This document shows positions 44,016-51,892 of a DNA stretch of 64,000 bases, piece by piece. Below the pieces are notes generated by a model. The model ran no database searches. It saw nothing but the letters and a program-made list of their open reading frames with translations, and was not told where the DNA came from. The stretch's first letter is position 1; each line of letters starts with the position of its first letter. Location: the NCBI GenBank assembly GCA_030432235.1, contig JAUIHT010000001.1, positions 1,364,001 to 1,428,000 on the forward strand, written 5' to 3'. The position numbers and the translations under genes are program-made. The DNA is from Verrucomicrobiia bacterium. GTDB lineage: Bacteria > Verrucomicrobiota > Verrucomicrobiia > Opitutales > Cerasicoccaceae.

Positions 44016-44972
44016 TTAATCCTGAGCTTTTGCCCGCGCACGTTCGGCTTGGACAGCCTTGACGGCGGCTTCGCGCAGGCTGGCGGCTTCTTCCTTGGTC
44101 ACGCCGGAGGGGTTGTAGTCGGGCACGGAATCGGCGTTGTAGAGGACGAGGTACCAGACACAGCCGAGCAGGTAGCAGCCCGCTTTGTTGGCGTGCTTGG
44201 CGTCCTTGCCGAGTGTGCGTGTGCCATCCTTGTTTTTACGCCAATGCCAGATGCTGGTGAGAGCGCCGGCTTCCTTGGGGAGCTTGGGTGGGGTGGGATT
44301 CTGGAAGTCGTACTCGGTGTCCGGTGTGTAGGTCCACTGTGGGGTCTGGCGGGCCACCTGGAAGGCGTCGCCGCTGGGTAGAATACTCAGACCGAGACCG
44401 TCGGCGAATCCACGGTAGTTGGTAGCCAGGATGTCGTACATCTGCTCCTGGGTCATATCGTTTTTGGCCAGCAGATCGTGCTCTGGGTTATAGGCCCAGG
44501 TTTCCTGCACCAGGATTTCCGCCTGCGGGGCATACTGACGGATGGCGGCGATGAGCTGGTCGGCATGAGGCTGGTAGGTTTCCGGCTGGGTGCTGGCCCA
44601 ACTATGCTGCTGGATGGTGACGAAGTCCCAGTCCGTCGCCTTGAGGGCCTCGATGAGTGTAGAAGGCTCCTTGTTACCCGTTTCCGGATGAGTAAAATTT
44701 TTGTAGGCGCTTCCTTCCGTTTCACCGGCCTGGGCCTGGCCAAGGTGCTTGGCGTGACGCTCCAGCGTGCAGCCGCCGATGTTGGCCTTGCCCAGAATGA
44801 AGGTTTTGCCACCGGCTTTTGCCAGATCGGGAAGGTACTTGGTGGCGTTGTCGGCGAAGCTATTGCCTATGGTCAGCACCTTGGCGCTGTCGCGCTCGGC
44901 TGCCGACAGGGCCGAAACGAAAGAGGCCAGGGCAATGAGCAGGATATGGATCACGGGGGTTTTCTTGAGCAT
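44016..44972 (-). CDS. Secreted SGNH-fold protein, DUF4886 type
   Basis: 318 residues with a signal peptide (VIHILLIALASFVSALSA, cleavage near 24). VLTIGNSFADNATKYLPDLA is the DUF4886 version of the SGNH block I, with the catalytic Ser, and FVTIQQHSWASTQPETY and the later DAKHANKAGCYLLGCVWYLV give the His region near the end. It is probably an exported esterase on carbohydrate. It stands alone between a LuxR-type gene and the adenosyltransferase-like gene. Confidence 0.8.
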   Translation of the reverse strand: MLKKTPVIHILLIALASFVSALSAAERDSAKVLTIGNSFADNATKYLPDLAKAGGKTFILGKANIGGCTLERHAKHLGQAQAGETEGSAYKNFTHPETGNKEPSTLIEALKATDWDFVTIQQHSWASTQPETYQPHADQLIAAIRQYAPQAEILVQETWAYNPEHDLLAKNDMTQEQMYDILATNYRGFADGLGLSILPSGDAFQVARQTPQWTYTPDTEYDFQNPTPPKLPKEAGALTSIWHWRKNKDGTRTLGKDAKHANKAGCYLLGCVWYLVLYNADSVPDYNPSGVTKEEAASLREAAVKAVQAERARAKAQD

Positions 44973-45116
44973 GCCGTTTATTTATCACCCCGGGATGTAT
45001 ATAGCCTATAAAAAAATGCCGACAATTGAGCCCCTTAAATGTGAAGTGTTACGACAAGGTGTCATTCGCGCTTTTCGCTTTTCGGGTTGGTCTTTGTCCC
45101 TTTAGCTATTTCTGCC

Positions 45117-45683
45117 ATGTCATCTTTTCCTGATCTTTCCGATAAAACCGGGGACGACGGTGATACCACCTTGTTCTGCGGTAAACGCGTCCCGAAGACC
45201 GATCCGCGCATCCGCGTTGCCGGCCAGGTGGACCTGGCCCAGGCTGCGCTGGGCCGTGTCTATGCGCACCTGGATGAATCCGACCCGCTGCTGCTGGAGC
45301 TGCACCCGGCCTTCGCTCTGCTGCAGGCGCGCTTCCTCATGCTGACCCGCGAGGTGGCCACGCGTGAGAAGCACAAGGAGGAGTTCGTCAAAGAGCACGA
45401 TCAGGTTAGCAAGTCCGACGTCGCGGCCTGCGAGCACTACTGCGAAAAGATCCGTGCCGCGCTCATCGAGCACAAGATAGCTTACGACGCGGATGCCGTT
45501 TTCGGGCCGAAGAGCTCCGCCTCGGCGGACTTTTATTATCTGCGCTCGGTGCTACGGCAGGCGGAACTGGGCCTGTGGAGTCTGCGCAAGCAGGGCTTTA
45601 CCATCCGCGATCCACTGGTGAAGCTGATTAACCGTACCGGCGACCTGCTGTTGTACTGCGCCTATTATCTGAACGGTAAGTAG
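45117..45683 (+). CDS. PduO-type cob(I)alamin adenosyltransferase-like protein
   Basis: 188 residues from ATG 45117. KTGDDGDTTLFCGKRVPKTD and RIRVAGQVDLAQAALG follow the ATP-binding start of PduO enzymes (TGDDGTTGLFGGxRVxKDxxRxxAYGxVDExNAxLG). The end DPLVKLINRTGDLLLYCAYYLN matches the family's final helix. The middle motif, normally CRRAERR, reads LRQAELGLW here, so one active-site Arg is missing and activity is uncertain. It could serve the corrinoid methyltransferase-like proteins at 24-26 kb. Start 10 codons upstream is possible. Confidence 0.75.
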   Translation: MSSFPDLSDKTGDDGDTTLFCGKRVPKTDPRIRVAGQVDLAQAALGRVYAHLDESDPLLLELHPAFALLQARFLMLTREVATREKHKEEFVKEHDQVSKSDVAACEHYCEKIRAALIEHKIAYDADAVFGPKSSASADFYYLRSVLRQAELGLWSLRKQGFTIRDPLVKLINRTGDLLLYCAYYLNGK

Positions 45684-45688
45684 GCGGC

Positions 45689-46507
45689 TCAGTGCGGGGT
45701 GCCGAGCCAGCCATCGCCGCATGGCCCACCGCCGGTGACGGACTCGACGCGAGGAACGGCGTTGCCCTTGGCGTCGATGATGGGTTGGTAGAACCGTGCG
45801 ATTTTATCGCTGGCCTCGTCGATGTAATGGCCGATGAAAGTGCGGCGCGACGTGGCCTTCGTGCGGTTGGGACCGGAGCCGTGGATGAGGTTTCCACCGA
45901 AAAAGAGGGTAGCGCCGCGTGGCACTTCAACGGAGACGGGCTTCATGTCCCGTGGGAAGGGGCGGATGTGGCTGTCGCCGTATTCCTTCCAGGCCTCCTG
46001 ATCACTGTTGGGGCAAAAGATGTCCTTACGATGTGAACCGGGCACGACGTAGAGGCAGCCGTTGTCGACCACGGCGTCGTCGATGGCGGTCCAGGCGGCA
46101 ATGCAGGTATGGGGGGCGGCCAACAGGTAGAAGTTGTCCTGGTGCATGCCTTGCCCGCGTGCGCCGGGCGGTTTGAAGTAGTACATGGTCTGGGCCAGCA
46201 GCGGGGGGGAGCCGAGCAGGTCGGAGAGGGCCGCAACCACCTTGGCCTGCAGAGCCCAGCCGAGTGCCTGCTGGTTGTAGCGGTGTGGATGCATGGCGCG
46301 CAGCTGGCGCTCCTTGGGATCGATTTCCTCGAAGGTCATTTCGCGGTCATAAACGCGCTGGCCGTTGTGCTTGTACTCCTCGAAAAAGGCCTCGATGGCC
46401 TCGATTTCCTCTTTTGAGTAAAGGTTCTCCGCCAGGCAGAAGCCTTGCTCCTGGAACTGTCTTATCTGTTCTGTGCTTAAAATGCTGGGAGTGCTGATAG
46501 TTCTCAT
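45689..46507 (-). CDS. Phytanoyl-CoA dioxygenase (PhyH) family protein
   Basis: 272 residues. GMHQDNFYLLAAPHTCIAAW holds the HxD of the Fe(II)/2-oxoglutarate site, and the later His and Arg come from LIHGSGPNRTKATSRRTFIG. IDDAVVDNGCLYVVPGSHRK is the family core. It hydroxylates a small molecule. It is divergent from an AraC-type regulator 74 bases away, which probably controls it. Its stop lies five bases from the end of the convergent adenosyltransferase-like gene. Confidence 0.9.
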   Translation of the reverse strand: MRTISTPSILSTEQIRQFQEQGFCLAENLYSKEEIEAIEAFFEEYKHNGQRVYDREMTFEEIDPKERQLRAMHPHRYNQQALGWALQAKVVAALSDLLGSPPLLAQTMYYFKPPGARGQGMHQDNFYLLAAPHTCIAAWTAIDDAVVDNGCLYVVPGSHRKDIFCPNSDQEAWKEYGDSHIRPFPRDMKPVSVEVPRGATLFFGGNLIHGSGPNRTKATSRRTFIGHYIDEASDKIARFYQPIIDAKGNAVPRVESVTGGGPCGDGWLGTPH

Positions 46508-46581
46508 GATGGGGAGTATAAGCTCTGCTTGGGATTTTTGGAATGGACAGCCGTGCTGAATAACTGGATTATTCTGCTATC

Positions 46582-47406
46582 GTGACGGACAGGAGAGTGT
46601 CTCCCCATCGGCCTACGCGGACCATCATTTGCAACGAGTTTCGCGAGGGGCGCGATTATTCAAACTGGCGCCCCAAGGGCAGCGAGGACTGGCTGCTTAT
46701 CGCCACGATTAGCGGGCGCGGTGCATTTGTCTATGACGATGGGTGTCATGCCTCCCTTAATGCAGGCGATGTCGTTCTCTTTCAGCCGGGGGCCTACCAG
46801 GACTACTCGACAGACCCGGAGACGGGCTGGTGGCATCTGCGCTGGGCTCATTTCATGCCTAAACCTGACTGGTTGCGCTGGTTGGACTGGTCCGAGGTAG
46901 CCCCGAAAACGCTCTGGTTGACTCTGCCGGAGTTCGCCCGTGAGCGCTGTTTTGCGGCTCTCGAGCGCATGGTGGTTTCCTTTCGCCTGCCGGGCGAGGA
47001 TCGTGGTTCCCTGGCCCTGAACGCGCTCGAAGAAGCCTTGATCCATGCGCATGCCACCTTGCGCGAGGATGCTACGTCCCGGGTGGATTCCCGGGTGCAG
47101 AGGGCGATGCACTATCTGGCTACACACGTTTCGGAACCTTTCTCCATGGAGACACTGGCCCGTCATGCCGGGCTATCGGTTTCACGCCTGGCGCACCTGT
47201 TCAAGGACGAACTGGACCAGTCCCCACAGCAGTATGCCGAGGGCATGAAGCTCGATTACGCGCGCCGTCTGTTGACCGAAACACGCCTGCCGGTGAATCA
47301 GGTAGCGGCCGAGCTGGGCTACGACGATGCGTTCTATTTTTCGCGGCGTTACCAGCGGTTTCACGGTCATGCGCCAAGCCGGGATCGCACGCCGGAAGGC
47401 CGTTGA
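46582..47406 (+). CDS. AraC family transcriptional regulator
   Basis: 274 residues from a GTG at 46582. The N-terminal cupin-like part has ISGRGAFVYDDGCHASLNAGDVVLFQPGAYQDY, a ligand pocket. The C-terminal domain has two helix-turn-helices: METLARHAGLSVSRLAHLFK and VNQVAAELGYDDAFYFSRRYQR with the usual closing FHGHAPS. It is divergent from the PhyH gene. It ends one base before dapA (convergent). Confidence 0.9.
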   Translation: MTDRRVSPHRPTRTIICNEFREGRDYSNWRPKGSEDWLLIATISGRGAFVYDDGCHASLNAGDVVLFQPGAYQDYSTDPETGWWHLRWAHFMPKPDWLRWLDWSEVAPKTLWLTLPEFARERCFAALERMVVSFRLPGEDRGSLALNALEEALIHAHATLREDATSRVDSRVQRAMHYLATHVSEPFSMETLARHAGLSVSRLAHLFKDELDQSPQQYAEGMKLDYARRLLTETRLPVNQVAAELGYDDAFYFSRRYQRFHGHAPSRDRTPEGR

Positions 47407-48297
47407 TTACAGCCCCAGCATGTCGAGGATGGCGTAAAGGCGGGCTACATTGCCCTGGGACATCTCGCACAGGGGCAGACGTACCTCGGGCGAGGCAATG
47501 ATGCCTGCGCGGTGCATGGCCAGCTTGACCGGTACGGGGTTGGGCTCGATGAAGAGCACCTTGAAAAGCGCGTAGTACTTGCGGTGCAGTGCCTCGGCTT
47601 CGGCAGACTTACCCGCCAGGGCGGCGTCCACCATCGCCACCAAGTCGCCCACGACGCGGTTCGAGGCCACGCTGATGACCCCCTGCGCGCCGCAGGAGAT
47701 GAACGGCAGCGTTTGGCTGTCGTCACCAGAGGTAATCAGGTAGTCGTCGCCTAGCACCTGACGGAGCTCGGAAACGCGCTCAGGCGTGCCGCCGGCTTCC
47801 TTGATGCCGCAGACGTGTGGATGCTTTTCGTAAAGGCGTGCGCAGACATCGACGCCGATTTCGATGCCGCAACGACCCGGGATCGAGTAAAGGATAATAG
47901 GCTTTTCGGTGGCCTCGGCGATAGCGCTGAAGTGCCGGAAGAGGCCCTCCTGTGAAGGCTTGTTGTAGTACGGTGCGACCTGCAGAATGCCGGACACACC
48001 CGCGTCGGCGTCGGCCTCCTTCGTCAGGGAGACTGCCTCCGAGGTACTGTTGCTACCGGCGCCGGCGACGACGGGCACGCGCCCGGCGGCGGTCTTGGCC
48101 ACGGCGTGGATGACGTCGTTGTGCTCCTGGTGGGACAGAGTGGGGGACTCCCCGGTGGTGCCGACCGCCACGAGGCCGTTGATGCCCTCGGCGATTTGCC
48201 GCTCCACCAGCGCTTCCAGCCCGGCGTAGTCCACCGCGCCATCACGCATGGGAGTGACGAGGGCGGTCATCACGCCTGAAAATGGGTTTGTCTTCAT
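47407..48297 (-). CDS. dapA: 4-hydroxy-tetrahydrodipicolinate synthase
   Basis: 296 residues from ATG 48297. GVMTALVTPMRDG starts the TIM barrel; GTTGESPTLSHQEH contains the Thr pair that relays protons; Tyr137 (IILYSIPGR) and Lys166 (VCGIKEAGG) are the catalytic residues. It condenses pyruvate with aspartate semialdehyde in lysine and diaminopimelate synthesis. It is not next to other lysine genes. Confidence 0.95.
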   Translation of the reverse strand: MKTNPFSGVMTALVTPMRDGAVDYAGLEALVERQIAEGINGLVAVGTTGESPTLSHQEHNDVIHAVAKTAAGRVPVVAGAGSNSTSEAVSLTKEADADAGVSGILQVAPYYNKPSQEGLFRHFSAIAEATEKPIILYSIPGRCGIEIGVDVCARLYEKHPHVCGIKEAGGTPERVSELRQVLGDDYLITSGDDSQTLPFISCGAQGVISVASNRVVGDLVAMVDAALAGKSAEAEALHRKYYALFKVLFIEPNPVPVKLAMHRAGIIASPEVRLPLCEMSQGNVARLYAILDMLGL

Positions 48298-48390
48298 CCG
48301 GCAAGGCATTACGTTAAAAGCCACTCTTACGTCAACCGGTATTCGCACTTTCGCACTGCTTCTTTCAGATTGCGCCGATCGTATCAGACT

Positions 48391-48416
48391 AAGCACCAAG
48401 CACCAGAGCACTAACG
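48391..48416. repeat. Short direct-repeat tract CTAAGCACCAAGCACCAGAGCACTAA
   Basis: The run contains AAGCACC twice and a third AGCAC copy within 26 bases. It lies between the divergent dapA and pilT-like genes and resembles CTAAGCAC-type intergenic repeats. Confidence 0.4.
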
Positions 48417-48427
48417 TACTTCCGCCT

Positions 48428-49534
48428 ATGTCCGAAACAACCGAACTCTTCAACAGCCTGCTGCAACTCGCCGTGGACAACGGCGCCAGCGATATTCACA
48501 TCAAGAGCGACAAGCCCGCCTTCCTGCGTCTGCACGGCAGTCTCGAGCCGGTGGATATGGACTCTCTGAAGCCTGAGCAGGTCAAAGACTTCATCGAATC
48601 CACCGTGCCGGAGCAATTCTTTGAGGACTGGCAGACGAACATGCAGGTGGACTACTGCTACGACCTCAACGATCTCAACCTCGGGCGCTTCCGTGTCAAT
48701 GGCTTCTACCAGCGCGGTTTGCCCAGCATCGTCTTTCGGCACGTCAAGGACCAGCCGCCCAGCTTCGAGGACCTCAACCACGATCCGAAGGTCTTCAAAG
48801 ACCTGGCCAAGTCCCACAACGGCATCGTACTGGTCTGCGGTCCGACGGGTTCCGGTAAAAGCTCCACGCTCGCGGCCCTGCTGCAGTACATCAACGATAA
48901 CTTCGACAAGCACATCGTTACACTGGAGGACCCGATCGAGTTTAACTATACTGATAACAAGTCCATCTTCAACCAGCGGGAAGTCGGCATCGATTCGCCT
49001 TCATTCTCCCTCGGGCTGAAGGCGGTTTTGCGCCAGGACCCGGACATCATCCTCATCGGTGAGATGCGTGACCGCGACACCTTCGAGACCGCACTGCATG
49101 CCGCTGAAACCGGGCACCTCGTCTTTGGCACGCTCCACGCCGGCAACGCCCAGCAGGCTGTGCAGCGCTTGTTTGAGTTCTTCCCGGTTGACCAGCAGCC
49201 GATCATGCGACGGCAGATTGCCGGTGCCCTCCGCGCCACCATCACGCAAAAGCTCGTGCCCGGCATGGAAGGCGGACGCATTCCCGCCGTAGAAATCTTC
49301 GTGGTGGACAAGCTGGCCGAGTCCGTCATCGAGGAAGGCGCTTTTGAGAAAATTCCTGCCGTCATCGACAGCGGCGAGGACGGCGGTTCGAAATCCTTCA
49401 ACAAGGACCTCTATCGGCTGATTAAGTCTGGCATGATTTCCAAGGCCGACGGCCTTAATGCTTCGCCCAACCCCAAGGCCCTCGAAATGAACCTCAAGGG
49501 CATCTTCCTTTCCACCGGTGGCTTGGTGGGGTAA
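48428..49534 (+). CDS. PilT/PilU family twitching-motility ATPase
   Basis: 368 residues from ATG 48428. ASDIHIKSDKPAFLRLHGSL is the N-terminal PilT domain. Walker A GPTGSGKSS is at 138-146, the Asp box is VTLEDPIEF, Walker B is DPDIILIGEMRD and the His box is HLVFGTLHAGNAQQAVQR. It powers type IV pilus retraction. The C-terminal part is long as in PilU, and no pilT twin is adjacent, so the T/U assignment is left open. It precedes a hypothetical exported protein by 42 bases. Confidence 0.9.
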   Translation: MSETTELFNSLLQLAVDNGASDIHIKSDKPAFLRLHGSLEPVDMDSLKPEQVKDFIESTVPEQFFEDWQTNMQVDYCYDLNDLNLGRFRVNGFYQRGLPSIVFRHVKDQPPSFEDLNHDPKVFKDLAKSHNGIVLVCGPTGSGKSSTLAALLQYINDNFDKHIVTLEDPIEFNYTDNKSIFNQREVGIDSPSFSLGLKAVLRQDPDIILIGEMRDRDTFETALHAAETGHLVFGTLHAGNAQQAVQRLFEFFPVDQQPIMRRQIAGALRATITQKLVPGMEGGRIPAVEIFVVDKLAESVIEEGAFEKIPAVIDSGEDGGSKSFNKDLYRLIKSGMISKADGLNASPNPKALEMNLKGIFLSTGGLVG

Positions 49535-49543
49535 GTGGAGTTT

Positions 49544-49625
49544 GCCACCGAGCCGCAGAGAACACAGAGGATTATTATGGAGAAAATAGTTTTAATTCTC
49601 TCCGTGCTCTCGGTGTCTCTGTGGC
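49544..49625. repeat. Dispersed imperfect palindrome (CACAGAGAACACAGAG type)
   Basis: The left arm runs from GCCACCGAGCCGC at 49544 through GAGAACACAGAGGA. The right arm (about 49597-49625) is its imperfect reverse complement ending CTCTGTGGC. The AT-rich centre GGAGAAAAT...ATTCTCTCC is itself self-complementary. Elements of this kind are usually intergenic. Here the right arm is inside the coding region of the next gene. Confidence 0.82.
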
Positions 49626-50470
49626 TGATGAGCCCTGTCTGGGCGGAGCCTGCTAGATCCTTCGAAGAAGCGGCCAAGGCGGAGGGGCAGCGGCAGCGTG
49701 CGACGGAAGATTCTCCCGAGGCTGCTCAAACTTCCTCGCTCGACACCGCGGTGGATTCGGTCAACGCCCCGGTCATCCACCTGCCCAAGACGCCGCAGAA
49801 AGTGGAAGAGAAGGAAAAGTCCACGCCTGCCGACGACTTGACCGAGCGCGAGGAACGCCAATGGCTCTTGACCGGCGTGATGAAGCTGGAAGGCAGCTAT
49901 GAGGAGTCGCTGACCGAAGAGGAGCGTAAGGCCCTGAAGGAGCGCCGCGAGCGGCTGGGCGAGGTACCGCGTTTTGTGGACCACGTAGCGGCCTTGAAAG
50001 AAAAGCAACGCGAAGCGGGTGACTTGGGCGCGGACAGCATTGAGGCGCGTTTTGCCACCGAGGCCGACCGGCAGTTTGGCATGGAGCCGGATGCCTATCT
50101 CGAAAGCATGGAGGAGGTATGGCTCTTGCAAAGTAACCCGGTTCAGGGGCCGCAGACCTGGCGGCGTTGGGACCCGACTCTGGTCACGGCACGGCAGCAT
50201 ATGCTGGAGCCGACCATTGGGAGCATGCCCGAGCCGGTTCGGACCAACCCCTACTTGTCGGAAGCGGGCATTGCCCCTGTTGAAAATCGTTTCCTCGAAC
50301 CTTACGCTGAGCGCCCGTCACCGGTGTTGGAACTTTCCCGGCCCGAACCCAAGTTAGCCCCTGTGTTTATTCCGGACCCCGCACCGGAGGCACCCGCGGA
50401 TGAAGTGCGCCGCTATCGTCCGGAAAAGGACATCGACGAAAAATACTTCAAGGATTTACGGCGATTTTAA
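49577..50470 (+). CDS. Hypothetical exported protein whose signal peptide is encoded by a repeat
   Basis: 297 residues from ATG 49577. MEKIVLILSVLSVSLWLMSP, with cleavage likely after VWA at 23, is a good signal peptide. Residues 1-17 are encoded by the right arm and centre of the palindrome at 49544-49625. The mature part is charged, with a coiled-coil-like stretch (about 90-140) and a Pro-rich tail (210-280). No domain is recognised. It follows the pilT-like gene by 42 bases and may share its transcript. Confidence 0.72.
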   Translation: MEKIVLILSVLSVSLWLMSPVWAEPARSFEEAAKAEGQRQRATEDSPEAAQTSSLDTAVDSVNAPVIHLPKTPQKVEEKEKSTPADDLTEREERQWLLTGVMKLEGSYEESLTEEERKALKERRERLGEVPRFVDHVAALKEKQREAGDLGADSIEARFATEADRQFGMEPDAYLESMEEVWLLQSNPVQGPQTWRRWDPTLVTARQHMLEPTIGSMPEPVRTNPYLSEAGIAPVENRFLEPYAERPSPVLELSRPEPKLAPVFIPDPAPEAPADEVRRYRPEKDIDEKYFKDLRRF

Positions 50471-50483
50471 TCAAGTGGTAACA

Positions 50484-50550
50484 CGATGCGTAGCATCGAG
50501 GATTCTCAAGGCCATGCCTTGAGCGAGGGTTCGGGACGAGTAGCCCCGAA
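50484..50550. other. Three hairpins in a row between convergent genes
   Basis: CGATGC/GCATCG (50484-50498), TCAAGGC/GCCTTGA (50506-50522) and TTCGGG/CCCGAA (50530-50550) are three perfect small stem-loops with 7-8 bases between them. They fill the gap between the exported-protein gene and the convergent 5-formyl-THF cyclo-ligase gene. No U run follows, so classical termination is doubtful. Confidence 0.6.
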
Positions 50551-50567
50551 AGTCTGTGCCACACGGC

Positions 50568-51125
50568 TCAATCATGCACGACACGATGCATGGGAATGTC
50601 GTGAGGTTCGCTTGGAAGTTTGTCCATGACCTGGAAGCTATAAGCCACACCGACGAGGTGCCCGCGCACTTGGTGCAGCAGGCGATCAAAGTGGCCGCCG
50701 CCGAATCCGAGCCGGGTATTCTGTCGGTCAAAGGCTGTCCCCGGCACGAGGAAGATGTCCACCTCGCTAGGGGCGATAAGTGGGCAGGATTCCTTGGGCT
50801 CAAGGATACTGTACGCGCCTTTTTTTAGATCGTCGATGGACTGGATTTCGCGCAGCTCCAGATGGCCGCCGGGCAGTGTGCGTGTGCCTACGATACGCTT
50901 TTGCCCCAGGCAGCTTTTGAGGAGCGGAAGTGTGTCGACTTCGTTGTCGAATGGGATGTACAGGCAGACTGTGTGCGCCGTCCGAAATTCCGGCAGCGCC
51001 AGGATGTGCTCGCAGATCTTTGCGGAACGCTCGGCCACCTCTTCCTTGCTCAGGGCCCGCCGCCGCGCCCGCATCTGGTGGCGCAGGCGTTCTTTCTCGG
51101 CTCGGGCATCGATAGCGTCGGACAT
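50568..51125 (-). CDS. 5-formyltetrahydrofolate cyclo-ligase family protein
   Basis: 185 residues. AEKERLRHQMRARRRALS is the basic N-terminal start, VCLYIPFDNEVDTLPLL the substrate part, and LVPGTAFDRQNTRLGFGGGHFDRLL the signature, where the usual GYGGGYYDR reads GFGGGHFDR. It uses ATP to turn 5-formyl-THF into 5,10-methenyl-THF. The gene faces the exported-protein gene. Confidence 0.9.
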   Translation of the reverse strand: MSDAIDARAEKERLRHQMRARRRALSKEEVAERSAKICEHILALPEFRTAHTVCLYIPFDNEVDTLPLLKSCLGQKRIVGTRTLPGGHLELREIQSIDDLKKGAYSILEPKESCPLIAPSEVDIFLVPGTAFDRQNTRLGFGGGHFDRLLHQVRGHLVGVAYSFQVMDKLPSEPHDIPMHRVVHD

Positions 51126-51138
51126 GTGGGGAAGTAAG

Positions 51139-51173
51139 CCACAGATTGGCGCAGATGAAACGCAGATTCTTTG
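51139..51173. repeat. Dispersed repeat of the CACAGATT-CAGATG-CAGATT type
   Basis: The motif (C/G)CAGAT recurs three times at 10-11-base steps from 51140 to 51168, just upstream of the cyclo-ligase gene. It is one arm of the same general class of palindromes as at 49544-49625. Confidence 0.5.
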
Positions 51174-51218
51174 TAAAAGTTAGTCAGAGGCTGAATCAAC
51201 GGCTTATCCTCATTACGC

Positions 51219-51255
51219 CATCTTTCATCTTTCATTGTCCCTCGTTCATCGTTTT
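51219..51255. repeat. Dispersed repeat of the CATCTTTCATCTTTCATTG type
   Basis: CATCTTT/CATCTTT/CATTG then CGTTCATCG is a tract of 7-base near-repeats, a second repeat family lying only 46 bases from the previous one, before the orn gene. Confidence 0.5.
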
Positions 51256-51264
51256 GCTTCCTCC

Positions 51265-51819
51265 ATGCCCAAAGACGAACCAAGGCAGCCCTTTTTCTTC
51301 TGGCTGGACCTCGAAATGACCGGACTCGATGCCGCCACCGACCGCATTCTGGAGGCGGCCGTCATCGTGACTGACCGCGACTGGAACGAGGTCGAGACCT
51401 ACGAGACCGCGATATATCAGCCGCCAGAGGTGCTCGCGGGCATGAACGAATGGTGCCAAACTCACCATGCCGAGAGCGGCCTGCTCGACCGTGTGCCGGA
51501 GGGTGTCAACGAGGTCGAGCTGGATGCGGCCTTGGAAGGCATCTGTGAGCAGTACTGGGGGGGCGTGCCTGTCATCCTGTGCGGTAACTCCATCCATCAG
51601 GATCGTAAGTTCGTCGACCGCTACCTGCCGCTCTTCGCCGCCAAGCTGCACTATCGCATGCTCGACGTCAGTAGTTTCAAGGTGGCCTTCAAGGAGCTTT
51701 ACGACGTCAGCTTTGCCAAGCAGAACGCTCATCGTGCCCTCGACGACATTCGCGAGTCGCTGGCGGAGTTCCGCTATTACCTGAAGGCGGTGAACGCGGA
51801 TTATTTAACCACTGGATAA
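51265..51819 (+). CDS. orn: Oligoribonuclease
   Basis: 184 residues from ATG 51265. FWLDLEMTGLD (Asp15, Glu17), NSIHQDRKFVDRYLP, YRMLDVSSFK and HRALDDIRESL give the DEDDh exonuclease set in Orn order. The enzyme degrades 2-5-nucleotide RNAs and pGpG. It starts within a run of intergenic repeats and is followed after 73 bases by the tyrosine recombinase gene. Confidence 0.95.
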   Translation: MPKDEPRQPFFFWLDLEMTGLDAATDRILEAAVIVTDRDWNEVETYETAIYQPPEVLAGMNEWCQTHHAESGLLDRVPEGVNEVELDAALEGICEQYWGGVPVILCGNSIHQDRKFVDRYLPLFAAKLHYRMLDVSSFKVAFKELYDVSFAKQNAHRALDDIRESLAEFRYYLKAVNADYLTTG

Positions 51820-51892
51820 AGGACTTTCACGAAACTTTCCTCTATGAATCTTGTTCGTGTGTTTTGTGCTTATCTTGGTTTAACGTACTTTT

